Shown piece after piece: positions 23,634-34,590 of a stretch of 64,000 bases of DNA. The stretch's first letter is position 1. Every line of letters starts with the position of its first letter. The notes below the pieces were generated by a model that did no database searches, was not told where the DNA came from, and worked only from the letters and a program-made list of their open reading frames with translations. Both the position numbers and the translations under genes were made by a program. Origin of the DNA: Cinclus cinclus (Eukaryota; Chordata; Aves; Passeriformes; Cinclidae); contig NW_026912148.1 of NCBI RefSeq assembly GCF_963662255.1, positions 1-64,000 on the forward strand. The letters are read 5' to 3'.

Positions 23634-23805
23634 AGCTTTCGCTGCGTCTAACTGGCAGGCAACCAGACCAGATTAAAAGAACCTTACCTTTCTCCAGGGG
23701 ACGTTGTCAGCGGTGGGGGGTCCTGGTGCCGATGGGCTCCCCGAGAATCCCTTGGTGCCAGCTGGAGCGTGATCAGGTCATGGGGTCATCAGCAGCACTC
23801 ACAAG

Positions 23806-23823
23806 GTCCCATCTGGGTCACCA
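23806..23823 (-). promoter_or_regulatory. Primer-binding site of class I provirus
   Basis: After the 5' LTR the minus strand reads TGGTGACCCAGATGGGAC. The first nine bases match the tRNA-Trp primer site of avian alpharetroviruses; the rest does not, so the primer tRNA is unresolved. Confidence 0.55.
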
Positions 23824-23826
23824 AAA

Positions 23827-24288
23827 TGTTAGCGTGGAAACATATAGTCACAGGATGATTATATGCAGGTGCTTTTATTGAAGAGCTCTGGGAACTGGGC
23901 TACAAACCCAAATCTGACCCCAACATGGATTTGAGATGAACATGATTTTATACCCTTTTAATTATGTAACTATATATTAATTATTAAACTCATATTGTTC
24001 TATTGTATACATTGATCTTATCCAAGCATGAATTACTCTAATTTTCATCAGGTCCTCCAAACACCTTTTCTCATGATTCTTATTACAATTAAACAATAAC
24101 TATATTCAACTACCAAACAATCGTATCATTTATCATACGGTGATTACACAGGTGCAGTTTCACCTGATCTAATTTGTTCCCAGGGCCTAGTTCCCATTCC
24201 CAGGGCCTAGTTCCCCAGGCCTACCTTACCATCCACTAAATTTATACAATTCCCATGATTTTAGAAACATTTTAACCCTATGCTGTCA
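23827..24288 (-). repeat. 5' LTR of class I provirus
   Basis: Matches 16381-16837. It has a 5-bp indel in the middle and a local duplication of GGGCCTAGTTCCC absent from the 3' LTR. Confidence 0.9.
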
Positions 24289-24961
24289 CCTTCAAGGTGG
24301 TTTTAAGCAGCCCATTGCACCGTTCCACTTTCCCAGCCGCTGGTGTGTGATAAGGAATGTGGTACACCCACTCGATGCCGTGTTCTCTGGCCCAGGTGCT
24401 TATGAGGCTGTTCTTGAAATGAGTCCCATTGTCTGACTCAATTCTCTCAGGGGTACCATGTCTCCAAAGGACTTGTTTTTCCAGGCCCAGGATGGTGTTG
24501 CGGGCAGTGGCATGAGGCACAGGGTAGGTCTCCAACCATCCAGTGGTGGCTTCCACCATGGTCAGCACGTAGCGCTTGCCTTGGCGTGTCTGAGGCAGTG
24601 TGATGTAGTCAATCTGCCAGGCCTCCCCATACTTATATTTGGACCACCGCCCCCCATACCAGAGGGGCTTCACTCGCTTGGCTTGCTTGATGGCAGCACA
24701 CATCTCATAGTCATGGATAACCTGGGAAATACTGTCCATGGTGAGATCCACCCCTCTATCTCATACCCACTTATAGGTGGCATCTCTGCCCTGATGACCT
24801 GAGGCATCATGGGCCCATCGAGCCAGGAACAATTCTCCCTTGTGTTGCCAGTCTAAGTCTATCTGTGACACCTCTATCCTTGCAGCCTGATCTATCTGCT
24901 CGTTGTGTCAGTGCTCCACATTAGCCCAACTCTTGGGGACATGGGCATCTACATGATGGAC
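24289..24961 (-). pseudogene. pol: ERVL pol fragment (RNase H end and integrase)
   Basis: The minus strand is nearly identical to 43894-44566 of the ERVL provirus on the plus strand. It includes the end of RNase H, the integrase zinc region and the DDE core (WQIDY, SDNGTHF, KVERCNG). It shares the in-frame TGA found at the same codon in the provirus (here 24771-24773). It is cut at the left by the class I provirus LTR and at the right at 24961. No LTR of its own is present. Confidence 0.9.
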
Positions 24962-25654
24962 ATTAAATATGTTAATGATTTTGGGAGAAAGGATTATAAT
25001 ATGTATCTTTATTCCAGGAAAATCAGTGAATATGTATATAAAATAGAGTATAAAAACAGAAGCATTTTCTATTATCACTGTGTGAGTTTGCTGGAGTTAT
25101 GCCCCATACATCCAGCCAAATAACGCCTGCTTTCTACAGGAAAACACAGGAGACTGCTCCTCAAACATAGGGCTGAAATGCACAGAAAGAGAATGCTCAC
25201 AAAATTGCACCAAACTGTTTCCAAGCCACCAAAATCCCTGAAATGTAATCAGACAGTTTAATTTAAACAGCAGAATGGGACAGACTCCTTTGCTTTGCAA
25301 AGAACAAGTACAATATATCTACTTAAGACAATTCCTTCTGGAATAACACATTCCTCAACTTCTCCTGAAACTGGGATTTTATACTAAATACAGACATGAC
25401 TAAGACTTTTTTTTTCCAACCTGACTTTCACGGCAGTCCACTTTTGCCCTGTGAGTCTCACCTTAAAGAGCTTTTGTAAAGATTGTTTTATCTGCAATGA
25501 CTTTGTGCCTGTATATGGGAAGTATTTTTAATTATTCTTTTAACCATTGCTGCCCTCAGAGTGGGTTTGCCTGAGGAGAATAGAAGCTCAGACATGCGGG
25601 TGTGAGCAGGCTGCTTCCCCTGGAGTAATCAAAGTATACACAGAGCTCACATCT
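24962..25654. other. No feature recognised
   Basis: AT-rich unique-looking sequence without a domain-bearing frame. A run of T lies at 25407-25416. Confidence 0.4.
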
Positions 25655-26908
25655 GGGATTTGAGAGGTCCCAGCTGGCTGGAATCTGGCAAATGTACAAA
25701 TGTCAAGGAGGACAAGAAGGGGGACCCCAGACACTCCAGGCCAGTCAGTCTCATTTCAATACCAAATAAAATAATGGAAAAGTTTATTCTGGGAAGTATT
25801 GAAAAACACCTGGAGGACAATACAGGCATCAGTCAGAGTCAGCATGGCTTCATGAGGGGAAGGTCCTGCTGGTGAAGTCTGATTTCCTTCTACAACAGGG
25901 TAAAACACATCAGTTGATGCAGGAAAGCCAGCACATGGAATCTTTCTGGATTTCAGCAAAGCTTTTGGTACTGTGTCTCCCAGAATGCTTCTGGACAAAG
26001 TGTCCAGCACACAGCTGAATAAACACATTGTGGGATGGGCAAGCAACTGGCTCAGGGGTCAGGCACCAAGGGTGGCAGTGACTGCGGTGACACCACACTG
26101 ACAGTGGTCACCAGTGGGTTCTGCAGGGCTCCACTGCCAGCCCCAGCTCTTCAACATCTTCCTTAAGGACCTGAACACAGGGCTTGAAGGGATAATCAGT
26201 GAATTTACTGATGACACTAAACTGGGAGGAGCCGTCACCTGCCTGGAGGTCAGAGAGGCTCTGCAGAGAGACCTCACAGCTAGAGATGGGCAATCACCAA
26301 CTGTGGAGTTTAACAAGGGCAGTGTCAGATTCTGCCCCTGGGATGGGGCACCCCTGCCTTGGTGTATGGACCAGGAAGGAGAGGCTGGAGAGCAGCTGTG
26401 GGGAGGGACCCAGGGGTCCTGGCCAAGGGCAAGTGGAACATGAGTCAGCAGTGCCCTGGCAGTCCAAAGTGCCACCATGTCCTGGGGCAGCAGGCCCAGC
26501 ATCAGCAGCCGGGCCAGGGAGGGGATTGTCATGCTCTGCTCTGCACTGGGGTGGCCTCACCTTGAGGGACAGCACAACATAGAGAAGACATAAAGCCATT
26601 GCAGAGTGTCCAGAGGATAATAGCAATCTCTTCACTCTCATGAGCAGGGACAGGACTCGAGGAAATGGCTGGAGCTGAGTCAGAGGAGGCTTAGGTTGAT
26701 TAGGAAAATCTTTTTCACCTAGAGGGGGCTTGAGCACTGGAACAGGGTCCCCAGAGAAGTGGTCCCAGCCCCAATTCTGTCTTGGGACAAGAAGCATTTG
26801 GACAGTGCTCTCAGGACCATAGTGGAATTGTTGCGGTGTCCTGTGCAGGGACAGGAGTTGGACTCAATGATCCTGATGGGTCCCTTCCAACTCAGCACAT
26901 TCTGAACT
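25655..26908 (+). mobile_element. CR1 LINE, 5'-truncated and mutated
   Basis: The plus strand contains the reverse-transcriptase tail of a chicken-repeat-1-type retrotransposon. It includes SLISIPNKIMEKFILG and SQHGFMRGRSCW, then an FTDDTKLGG box (normally FADD) after a stop and frame changes. The 3' untranslated part follows, with the typical segment about dominated by GGACAGGAGTTGGACTC and CTTCCAACTC near 26870-26890. CR1 elements dominate bird LINE content. No intact frame remains. Confidence 0.9.
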
Positions 26909-26968
26909 TCTCTGAAATTACTTCAGCATCCAGCACTCAACTTCCACTCCAGAATAACTCACCTGCCC

Positions 26969-27344
26969 TGTAGAGGAGATGAATCTCTCTGCAAACAGCC
27001 CTTCAACAGTCCCCTGGAACCTCCTTTGAGATAAGAAAAACTACTTGCTTCGAATGACTCATGTTATAAAAATGCAAGCTCTTCCTATCTTTTTAGAATA
27101 TTACTGGTTGGGTTTGGTTCTTTATAATTGGTTGTCCCAAACAAAGAAAGATAATGTAGTTAGCCAAAATGTGTTTACCCTGTTTTCCATTGGTTTACTT
27201 GTGATCCCCCCAAAACCTATAAAAGTACATGTGTGATCCCCTATCTTTGGATTTGTAGCCTGACCCCTTCACGGACAATAATAAAGCCTGTGGAAAAAAG
27301 TCTGAGCTGCTCTCCCGGTCTTTTTATGCCGGCTGGAAACTACA
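26969..27344 (+). mobile_element. Solo LTR with TATA box and polyA signal
   Basis: It begins TGTAGAGGAGATGAATC and ends GGAAACTACA. TATAAAAG is at 27218-27225 and AATAAA at 27280-27285, with a GT/CT-rich tail after it. About 30 bp resembling its start occur at 57229. No target duplication is clear and no internal region follows, so it is a solo or truncated LTR. Confidence 0.65.
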
Positions 27345-27885
27345 GGTTTCTGTGAGAAACCATGAAGCTAAGTGCCTGAAAGGCCAGCGCTCACAAACCT
27401 TGTCACTTTCCCCTGCCCAACAACACGGCAGGGGACACAACAAAAAGTTACACTGTCCCATCCTGTGTCCCCAGCTCTGCCCTGGCACTGCTGTCGCCGT
27501 GTCCCCTCCTCCTGCCCACAGGGCGCAGGTACAGCTGCAGGGATGGCCTTGTCCCTTGTGTCCCCTCAAGACCCCACGGCTCCTTGGGCACCTTGGAGGG
27601 GACAGAAAACACCCTCTGGATCAGCGCCCAGTGCACGCTGCCCTTGGGGACACCCCTGTCACCAGCCCTGTCGCTGTCGGGGTGGCTGTAGGAGCGTTTC
27701 CAGCCCTGCAGCCGCTCCCAGCGCTGGCTCCCCAGGGACCCCCCGCCCCTTTTGGGGTCCCCTCCTGGGGTGGTGACGGCCACAGTGTGCCACTTGTAGG
27801 TCTTCAGTAGTGCGGGGGGGGCTCAGGGGTGTCCGGGGGGGCTCACACCTCCATGTGTGGTGGCGGGGAGTCAATTTTGGGGGGT
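27345..27885. other. Duplicon start, no gene recognised
   Basis: GC-rich sequence with overlapping open frames on both strands. No recognised domain. It is the left part of the first P450-fragment segment. Confidence 0.35.
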
Positions 27886-27891
27886 TCAGGG

Positions 27892-28262
27892 GCTGCATTT
27901 GCTGGCGGCATCATGCGGGAAGTCATTTTGGGGGGACCAGGGGTTGGATTTGGGGCTGGTGGGATGGGGAGAGGGATTTTGGGCTTGGATTTGGGGTTGG
28001 TGGGACAGGGGAGGCATTTTGGGGACTGAATTTGGGAGTGATGGGGTAGGGAGAATAATTTGGGTGGGTCCAGGAGCTGCATTTGCTGGCGGCATCATGC
28101 GGGAAGTCATTTTGGGGGGACCAGGGGTTGGATTTGGGGCTGGTGGGATGGGGAGAGGAATTTTGGGCTTGGATTTGGTGTTGGTGGGACAGGGGAGGCA
28201 TTTTGGGGACAGATTTGGGAGTGATGGGGTAGGGAGAATAATTTGGGTGGGTCCAGGAGCTG
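27892..28262. repeat. 184-bp tandem duplication
   Basis: The block starting GCTGCATTTGCTGGCGG at 27892 repeats at 28076 with few differences. A third partial start is at about 28257. The G-rich strand has long runs of ATTTTGGGG type. Confidence 0.85.
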
Positions 28263-28424
28263 GATTTGAGGGTGGTGGTGGGAAGCATCCCCAGCCTGGA
28301 ATCCCCACCTTGAAGGGTCCCAAATTTCCTGACCACCCAGGGGTTCCAAATTTTTGGGTTCTCCTGCCCACCCATGCCAGCCTCCCGCAGCCTCCACCCC
28401 TGCTGGGGACAGGGTGACAGGTGT

Positions 28425-29880
28425 CCCGCTACCCCTGTGCCCCAAGTGCAGGAGGGACTGGAGGCATTTCTGCTGCGCCCCAACCACACTTCCCTTCCCC
28501 CCTACACCTTGGGGATACCCCTGACCACCTCTTTATCACCCTGGGGTGCCCCTCAGTCAGGGGGTGCTTGGTCATACCGCAGGACCCCCTCTCTGTGCAA
28601 TCCCCGAGGTGGGGGTGGTGGCAACATTTTTGGGGTCACTCCCGACCATTTCCTTTTCCCTGCATCATCCTGAGGATGCTGCACCACCCCACATCACCCC
28701 CCCCCCCCAAACACTGCCCCTGCCACAGCATTCCCTGAAGGGACCTTGGGGACTGTCCCCATGTCCTCCCCTCCCCCCTGACCCCCCGTGGTACCTCCAC
28801 TGCTCCACCTGTGCTTGGCCCCAGTTCCTGTCGCAACCTCCCCATGTAAACGGGCAGGAGTTTCAGTCACATCCTCACCTCCTCCTCCTTCTCCTGCGGT
28901 GGACTCACTGGTGACACCAGAAGAACACCACGGGTCACCCTTCGAGGGGACTGCAGAGTCACGGTGGCTCCTGGAGTCCCCCTGGTGTGACAGCTGAGGG
29001 GCCTGAGATCCTGCGGTGACAATCTGGGGGTTGGGTGCTTGTTTTGGAATCTCCAGGGTGGATCCCTAGGTCCTGAAGTCCCCTCCCACCACCATACTCA
29101 CCCCCCCCCAGCTCATGCCTCAGTTTCCTCCTCACTCTGCAGGGACTACCCAAAGCTGATGTTCTGATACTGGGTTTATTTTGGGGTGTTTGGGGTTGGG
29201 GCAACTGGAATGGGCTGGTGGACCAGTGAGGCTGGCCAGGGCGTTGCCAGGCTGGTGATCATCTGTGCTGGGGGCTGGCCAGGCTGGGGGTCTGCAGGAC
29301 CAAGGGTTGTCCAGACCAATGTCCAGCTGGGATCTACCCAGAGCATTGTCCATCCAGAGTGGGATCCCTGGCTCTGGTGTCCATCTGAACCAGTGTCCAG
29401 CTGGTATCCATGGCTCTGGTGTCCATCAGGACCAGTGTCTAACCTCTCCTGCCCCCATCCATCCCAGACTCCCTGGCGAGGGATACTCCTCACTGCAGAG
29501 TGGACAAGACCCACGGTCAGTCCCAAGATGACCCCAAACTCCCTCCCACCAGGAACTGCATTGAGCAGCGCTTTGCCATGGCCAAGATGAAGGTGCTGGT
29601 GGCACTGTGGTGGCACAAGTGGTGGCATTGATGCCATCCCAGTTCATGTCCCCATCCACGTCCCCCCATATCCATATTCCCCATGTTCCTACTCATGTCC
29701 ATGTACCCTCATGTCCATGTCCCCTTACCCAGGGCTGTGTCCTTACATGTCCTCACACATCCCCACCCATGTCTTTGTCCTGCCACGTCTCCATCCATGG
29801 CCATGTACCCATCCATGTCCACGTCTCCCATTTCCCCACCCATGTCATTGTCCACCACGTGTCCTGATTCATGCCTTAGT
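28425..29880. other. Duplicated segment with P450 remnant, copy A
   Basis: Blocks here recur at 51740-52860: a TTTCTGCTGCGCCCCAACC block near 28470 versus 51770, a CCCTCAGTCAGGGGG block near 28550 versus 51870, and GACTCCCTGGC..CACTGCAGAGTGGAC near 29470 versus 52790. Between the last block and the P450 exon, copy A lacks about 1 kb that copy C retains. It is non-coding as far as I can see, apart from the exon fragment. Confidence 0.7.
29554..29613 (+). pseudogene. Cytochrome P450 heme-binding exon fragment, copy A
   Basis: After a CCCACCAG acceptor-like site the frame reads NCIEQRFAMAKMKVLVAL. This is the cysteine heme-ligand segment of CYP4-type P450s (NCIGQ.FAM.E.K). The conserved Gly after Cys-Ile is Glu here. 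No other P450 exon was recognised nearby, so this is a remnant. Confidence 0.7.
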
Positions 29881-30136
29881 ACAATGACTTTACCCCGATT
29901 TTGGGTGTTTTTAATGACAAAGAGAAATGAAAGAAAATCTAGGCCACGAGGAGCCAGGAGGATGTGGAGCCCCCAGCCGGGTGCCTTCTCAACATAGATG
30001 AGTGGCAACACAGATCACCGGAGCTCTGCCCACTGGGGGTCACTGGGGATCATCCAGCACAGATCCTGCCATGGGGGATGGAGCTGGAGCAGCACATGAA
30101 GCTTTTCCCACACTCGGGGCACTCACAGAGCTTCTC

Positions 30137-30775
30137 TTAGTGGAAACTCTGTTGGTGTATGATCAAGTTAGAGTGCTGTGAGAATCTCCTCCCACACTCC
30201 CCACACCCGTAGGGCGTCTCCCCGGTGTGGATGCGCCGGTGCCTGACGAGGGTGCAGTTTTGCTTGACGCCCCTCCCACAGTCAGGGCAGCAGAAGGGCC
30301 TCTCATCCATGTGAATGCGATAGTGCTTGAGCAGATCAGAACTGCTCTGAAATCTCTTCCAGCACTTATCACACTCAAAGGGCCTCTCCCCTGTGTGGCT
30401 CCTTTGGTGGACAGTCAATTCTGAACTTATCCTGAAGCTCTTTCCGCATTCCCCACGTTCATAGGGCCGCTCCCCCGTGTGGATTCTCCAGTGGCAGATG
30501 AGGTTGGATTTCTGACTGAAGCTCTTCCCAACTTTTGAGCACTTGTGGGGCTTCTTCCCATCGTGAAGCTGCTCATGGACCACCAGCTCCAAGCTCTGGC
30601 CGCGTCTTTCCTCCTGGGATCCCCCTGATCTGCACTTGCAGCCCCTCCTCATGCGGGATCTCCAGGGCTTTTCCTCCCCGTTGGATTGCTGCACCGTGGA
30701 GCTGCTCAAAACGGCCTCTTCCACGAGGTTCTGCTGCGGGGATTTGTCCTTCCTGGTCTCCTTCCCCTGCTCCAT
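30137..30775 (-). CDS. C2H2 zinc-finger gene A (decayed)
   Basis: Reading from the ATG that aligns with the other copies, the frame gives 212 residues: a short acidic/Ser-rich leader, then five linked C2H2 fingers joined by TGERP-type linkers. Finger 1 has lost its second Cys (CSKV) and finger 2 its first Cys (ERGEC); fingers 3-5 keep C2H2 ligands. The intron seen between the two coding exons in gene B is absent here: the leader runs directly from GPMEQ into ETRKDK, which indicates a deletion. Such proteins bind DNA in the nucleus, usually as repressors in large bird-specific expansions, but no KRAB or other effector domain is visible. It may be transcribed from the promoter at 31050-31400. 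Function is doubtful. Confidence 0.7.
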   Translation of the reverse strand: MEQGKETRKDKSPQQNLVEEAVLSSSTVQQSNGEEKPWRSRMRRGCKCRSGGSQEERRGQSLELVVHEQLHDGKKPHKCSKVGKSFSQKSNLICHWRIHTGERPYERGECGKSFRISSELTVHQRSHTGERPFECDKCWKRFQSSSDLLKHYRIHMDERPFCCPDCGRGVKQNCTLVRHRRIHTGETPYGCGECGRRFSQHSNLIIHQQSFH

Positions 30776-30801
30776 CGGGCCAAGGTTGGGGAATGGGAAA
30801 T

Positions 30802-31053
30802 CCTGGTTTGTGGGAAAACAAGGTCTGAGCACGCTGGGTTTGATGGTCCCTCTGCCCGAGGGCAGCTGGAGAAGCCAGGGCCCCTTGCAGCCTCGGGGAG
30901 CCCAGAGCCCGCTCAGCACCAACCTCCCACACCCCTCCAGGCTGCCGGGGGTCCCCCGGCTCCGGGTCCAGCAAGATCCCTGCCCTGCAAAAAACCCCTC
31001 CCGGAGACCCTTCCGCCGACTGATTTGGGACGAGCTTCCCCTCCCAGCTCACC
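30802..31053 (-). other. Zinc-finger gene A intron with conserved splice signals
   Basis: On the minus strand an exon donor CGCAG|GTGAGC lies at 31053/31052 and an acceptor CAAACCAG|GATTTCCC at 30803/30802. The same donor occurs in genes B (47833/47832) and C (55847/55846), so a 5' non-coding exon 1 is conserved. Confidence 0.65.
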
Positions 31054-31189
31054 TGCGGAGTCCGAGGGGGGGTGATGCTGCCGCAGCCGAGGGAGTTGCT
31101 GCCTGAGGGGAAAACTGCGTGTTTCTGCGGCTGCTACTCTCCCTCCCGTTCTGCCCTGGGGGATTCCAAAGCAGCTGCGCCCGCGGGGC

Positions 31190-31430
31190 ACTGGGAGCGA
31201 TACTAGGAGCACTGGAAGCGATACTGAGAGCCCCAGAAAGGAATTGGCAGCGCTATCCCTGCCAGGACCGCTCTTACTGGGAGCACTGGCTGCAGCCGGC
31301 GGTGGGCGGGGCCACATACAAGGGCATGGTTATGCAAATCCAGAGCGATCGCGCGCTGTAATTGGTGGGAGGGAGGACCGCGGGGTTTCCCCAGTCACGT
31401 GAGGATCGACGTGGGGGGGGGCTGGGGATG
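31190..31430. promoter_or_regulatory. Probable bidirectional promoter, copy A
   Basis: Between the minus-strand zinc-finger exon 1 and a plus-strand ATG lie, in order, repeats of ACTGGGAGC, a GGGCGGGGC box, the octamer ATGCAAAT (31332-31339), a GCGATCGCGCGC block, an ATTGG (reverse CCAAT) and CACGTG (31396-31401). The same order occurs in copies B and C. CpG is frequent. Divergent transcription is inferred from the layout. Confidence 0.65.
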
Positions 31431-31443
31431 GCGGCGGCGTCAG
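31428..31443 (+). other. Orphan first coding exon, copy A
   Basis: ATGGCGGCGGCGTCAG is followed at once by a GTGAGA donor. The same short exon plus donor occurs downstream of promoters B and C. No downstream exon was identified. Confidence 0.5.
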
Positions 31444-32640
31444 GTGAGAGGGGACGGGAACCGGGAATGGGGACGGGGAATGGGAACCGGGTTCGGGAAC
31501 GGGAAGTGTGACTGGGAATGGGGACTTGGAATGGGACGGGGAATGGGACCGGGAATACGGGACAGGAACCGGGAATGAGAGCGGGGATGGGAATATGGGA
31601 GCAGGTCAGGGAATGTGGGAGCAGCAAGCAGAGAGAGAATATGGGATGGGGATTAGTGTTCAGAAGTGTTCCAGTGAAACACCCCGGGGCTGTGAGCTCT
31701 GCAGCTGGGCCTGCCCTGGGCTGCTGCGGCCCAGGGCCCCAAGGCTGGAGCTGCAGCCTTGCTCCTGTGTCAAGAACAGGAGCCTCGTGCAGGCCCATGG
31801 CCCTTGCATGGCCCCACTATGAGGGAGGGCTCTGAGGCACAGGGGTGCTGGCAGGATGGGCTGCTGTGGCCAGCTGGGGGCCTCTGAGCAATGCCCAAAG
31901 CCTTGTACTCTCTGCAGCTGGCCAAGGAGAGCAGCAGGGCTGAAGGGTTCATGTGGCACGGCAGCCCCAGCTGTGAAACCCTCGGCCCCCATGGGAGAGG
32001 CGGCCCTCAGGAATGGGACTGGGAATACAGGACAGCACTGGGAATGGAACTGGGAATGGGACCAGGAATGGGGACCAAGATCTGGAATGAGACTGGGAAT
32101 GGGGGTGGGAACTGAGAAAGGGCACCGGGGAACAGGGACTGGAAATAAGGACAGCGACTGGCAATACAGGAATGGGACCGGGAATACAGGGCTGGGACTG
32201 GGATTGGAGACAGTGACTGGGAATGGACCCCAAATACGGGACACAAGCGGGAATGGGACCAGGGATGCAAACATGGGTATGGGACAGGGAATATGGAAAG
32301 AGCAACCAGAGAGAGAATATGGGATGTGGATTAGGAAGATTGGGAACCTGAGTACGGGAGCAGAACTAGGAATGTGAACTTTGGAACAAGACAGGGACTA
32401 TAGAAATGGAAGTATGGAACTGGAGCAGAACTGGGAATATGTCAGTGGGAACAGGACAAGGAATATGGGCCTGGGAATTTGGGAAAGGCAACCAGACAGA
32501 GAATTCAGGACACTGACAGGGAATGAGACCTCGAATGGGATCCAAACTGGCATGGGAGCAGGAGTGGGGTGACTTGGGAATGGGCTGGGGGCAAGGGAGC
32601 TGGCAGCAGGGACAGGGGGATCCTGGACAAGGCACACCAG
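31444..32640 (+). repeat. GGGAATGGGAC-type degenerate minisatellite, copy A
   Basis: Irregular runs of GGGAATGGGGAC and GGGACCGGGAATACAGGAC occupy 31444-31640 and 32010-32640, with an unrelated 350-bp block between. Equivalent repeats follow promoters B (48345-48520) and C (56405-56800), so they are part of the duplicated unit (first intron of the orphan exon if that is real). Confidence 0.8.
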
Positions 32641-32859
32641 GGACCGGGATGGGGGGACATGGGGACAGTTCCAGGGCAGGGGGTCCTTGGTCAGCTGCCC
32701 CAGAAACTCTGCCAGGGTGTCCCAGTGCCGACAGAGCTGCTGGGCCTGCAGTGCCCAAAGCCCTGAGCAACCCCCAAGTCCCTCTGAGGAACCCTGAAGT
32801 CCCACGAACCCAGCATCCCCCACATCCCCTGGAAGATCCCCCCATGTCCCCTTCCACAT

Positions 32860-33088
32860 CTTAGTTCAACATCTTTATTTCTGCCCCAGTTTTGGGTGTT
32901 TGGAAAGGACAAAGAGAAATGCAAAGAAAATACAGGTAACGGGGAGCCAGGAGGATGTGGATCCCCCAGCCAGGTGTCTCCCCAACACGGATCAGTGGCA
33001 CCACAGATCACCAGGACTCTGCCCACCCAGGGTCACTGGAGATCATCCAATGCAGACCCTGCCATGGGGGATGGAGCTGGAGGAACAC
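32860..33088 (-). pseudogene. Zinc-finger 3' untranslated copy, D-unit
   Basis: The sequence from TTAGTTCAACATC through CCATGGGGGATGGAGCTGGAG matches the region just downstream of gene A (29870-30085). It is interrupted at 33088 by LTR sequence and resumes at about 34469 with finger-coding sequence, so it belongs to one broken zinc-finger copy. Confidence 0.7.
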
Positions 33089-34468
33089 AGTCTTGGTTTA
33101 AAGACAGGTGTCTGCTGAGGAAGACAGGAGCCTCTCTTGAAATGGAAAATGTAAACTCTCTCTCTCTGTTATAACTTTGAGATTAAGGAGCTCTCAGGCA
33201 AAGATATGGGAATAGGAATATCAGATTTTTACTGGGAAAATTAAAAGTATAGTAATATTAAAAAGAAAACACTGATAGAGTTAGAATGCAACCTGACACC
33301 CTATTGGTCACAGTGTTGGTAGCAGTCTGATTACATGCAGGCTATAGTTTTACTGGAGTGACAGATGTGGTTTTGTTGAAGCAATGATTTTGGAGAAGGG
33401 TGTGTTCTTTTTGATTTTTTTTTTTTTTAAGATTTACTGGTGATGAAGCTGGGCCTGGTCTTTCTGGTCTTTCTCTAGGAATTTAGTGGGAAAAGGTTGC
33501 TGTGATATTTCAAATTTTAGATTTTATTTAGGTAGGAAATGCTTGGCTCTTCCCCTTGGGTGGGGCATTTCAAATGGGATGATGTAATTTGATTAATCAT
33601 GCAGCGAGACTTAATGGCTTATTAACAGAAAATACCTTTGTTATAAATGAGAAAGAAAGTCTCCATATTTAGCAAAATTTAAGTTGCTTTATTTGATATA
33701 GACGGAGCAAGCAGCGCTGGGGAACGTGAGGGGTCAGCGCCCACTCCACGCTCTGTCAAACCTTGGTTTGCAGCTCCTTTTTATAGGATGTTTTTCCTCG
33801 TAGTAATCAATAACTGTTATTTTTTTTGTTGTCATAATTCTGCCAGGTAAGCGGTGGTGGTCAAAAAAACATCCATGGGACCGCTTGTGAAATCTCTGGA
33901 CAATTTGTCAAGTAACCATCTGGTTTTGGTAGATAAAGAACAGCAGAAGTGGGAAGTCTGGTCTTAGCAGATAGGTTGCAATTGATTACACAAAGGCAGG
34001 AAATCTGATTTTGCAAAATCTTTCAGGCTGTGGGAAATCCTCATTTTGCAAACTGGTATTGAATACAATTTACTAAAAAACACAATATTCATAACAGGGG
34101 TATTTAAAGAGAATGATTTAATCATATATATTTTTCTCTATTTTTCTCTATCTAATGTCCATGCTTCATTTCAGACCTAAGTATTCTGGTTTATACAAAC
34201 CCCACTACTTTTATGATTGACACGAATCTTTTATCAATTATCACACCTTCCTGGACAAAGGATGGGTCCTGAAAGGGGTAAACAAAACTACCCCACCTGG
34301 CTTTAACAGCTGGCCTATTAACAGAAGATATTTCCCCCTGCCCCCTGGAGTTATGATGGATGGGTCATGGAAGAGAGAAGGAACACTGCTCCACCTGCTT
34401 TTAACAGATGGTGATAGAATATATACTTGTGGTTAACATCTTACATTGCAACCTTAGACTGGCACAAA
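33089..34468 (-). mobile_element. Composite of ERVL-type LTRs interrupting the zinc-finger copy
   Basis: Minus-strand LTR sequence. 33089-33230 is a diverged relative of the ERVL provirus LTR end (CAGGTGTCTGCTGAGG.., GAGCTCTCAGGCAAAGATAT). About 33235-33638 and 34246-34460 are diverged family-B LTR, with TCTTCTGTTAATA-type motifs. A family-A LTR is nested between these two parts. Confidence 0.65.
33639..34245 (-). mobile_element. LTR (family A, copy 2), nested solo LTR
   Basis: Minus-strand ends are TGTGATAATTG and TTTATAACA. CCTT occurs on both sides (33635-33638 and 34246-34249), a 4-bp target duplication. TATAAAAAG and AATAAA are conserved with copy 1. Joining the flanks across one CCTT restores the family-B-type sequence seen at 5520-5545, so this is an insertion into an older LTR. 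Confidence 0.82.
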
Positions 34469-34590
34469 GCTCTTCTTGCACTCCGGGCACTTGCAGGGCT
34501 TCCCTCAGTGGTGCATCTTGGTATCTGGTGAAATGAGAGCTCTGTGAGAAGCTCTTCCCACACTTGGGGCACTCATGGGGCCTGAGACAT
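34469..34590 (-). pseudogene. Zinc-finger fragment D (last finger)
   Basis: The minus strand encodes ECPKCGKSF and a following Ser/His-type finger segment, then the same C-terminal tail region seen after the last finger in genes B and C. A stop lies soon after. Nothing upstream of this finger survives here: the 42-bp repeat takes over at 34586. Confidence 0.65.

Larger units (their letters stand above)
16381..24288 (-). mobile_element. Class I endogenous retrovirus, gammaretrovirus-like, degraded provirus
   Basis: Paired LTRs of 457 and 462 bp enclose, in minus-strand order, a primer site, gag, a fragmentary pol and env. The LTRs differ at roughly 25-30 positions plus small indels, so this insertion is older than the class II provirus. 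The junction from nucleocapsid to reverse transcriptase is collapsed, removing protease. The outer flanks show no target duplication: the 5' side joins an ERVL pol fragment and the 3' side a plus-strand gag remnant. Confidence 0.9.

Noticed and set aside
27857..28489. Long frames on both strands (up to 188 codons)
   Set aside because: They arise from a G-rich tandem repeat lacking stops; no domain or splice signals.
28425..28500. Block with TTTCTGCTGCGCCCCAACC recurring at 51770 as a possible coding exon
   Set aside because: Conserved between duplicates only; translation in either direction matched no family I know.
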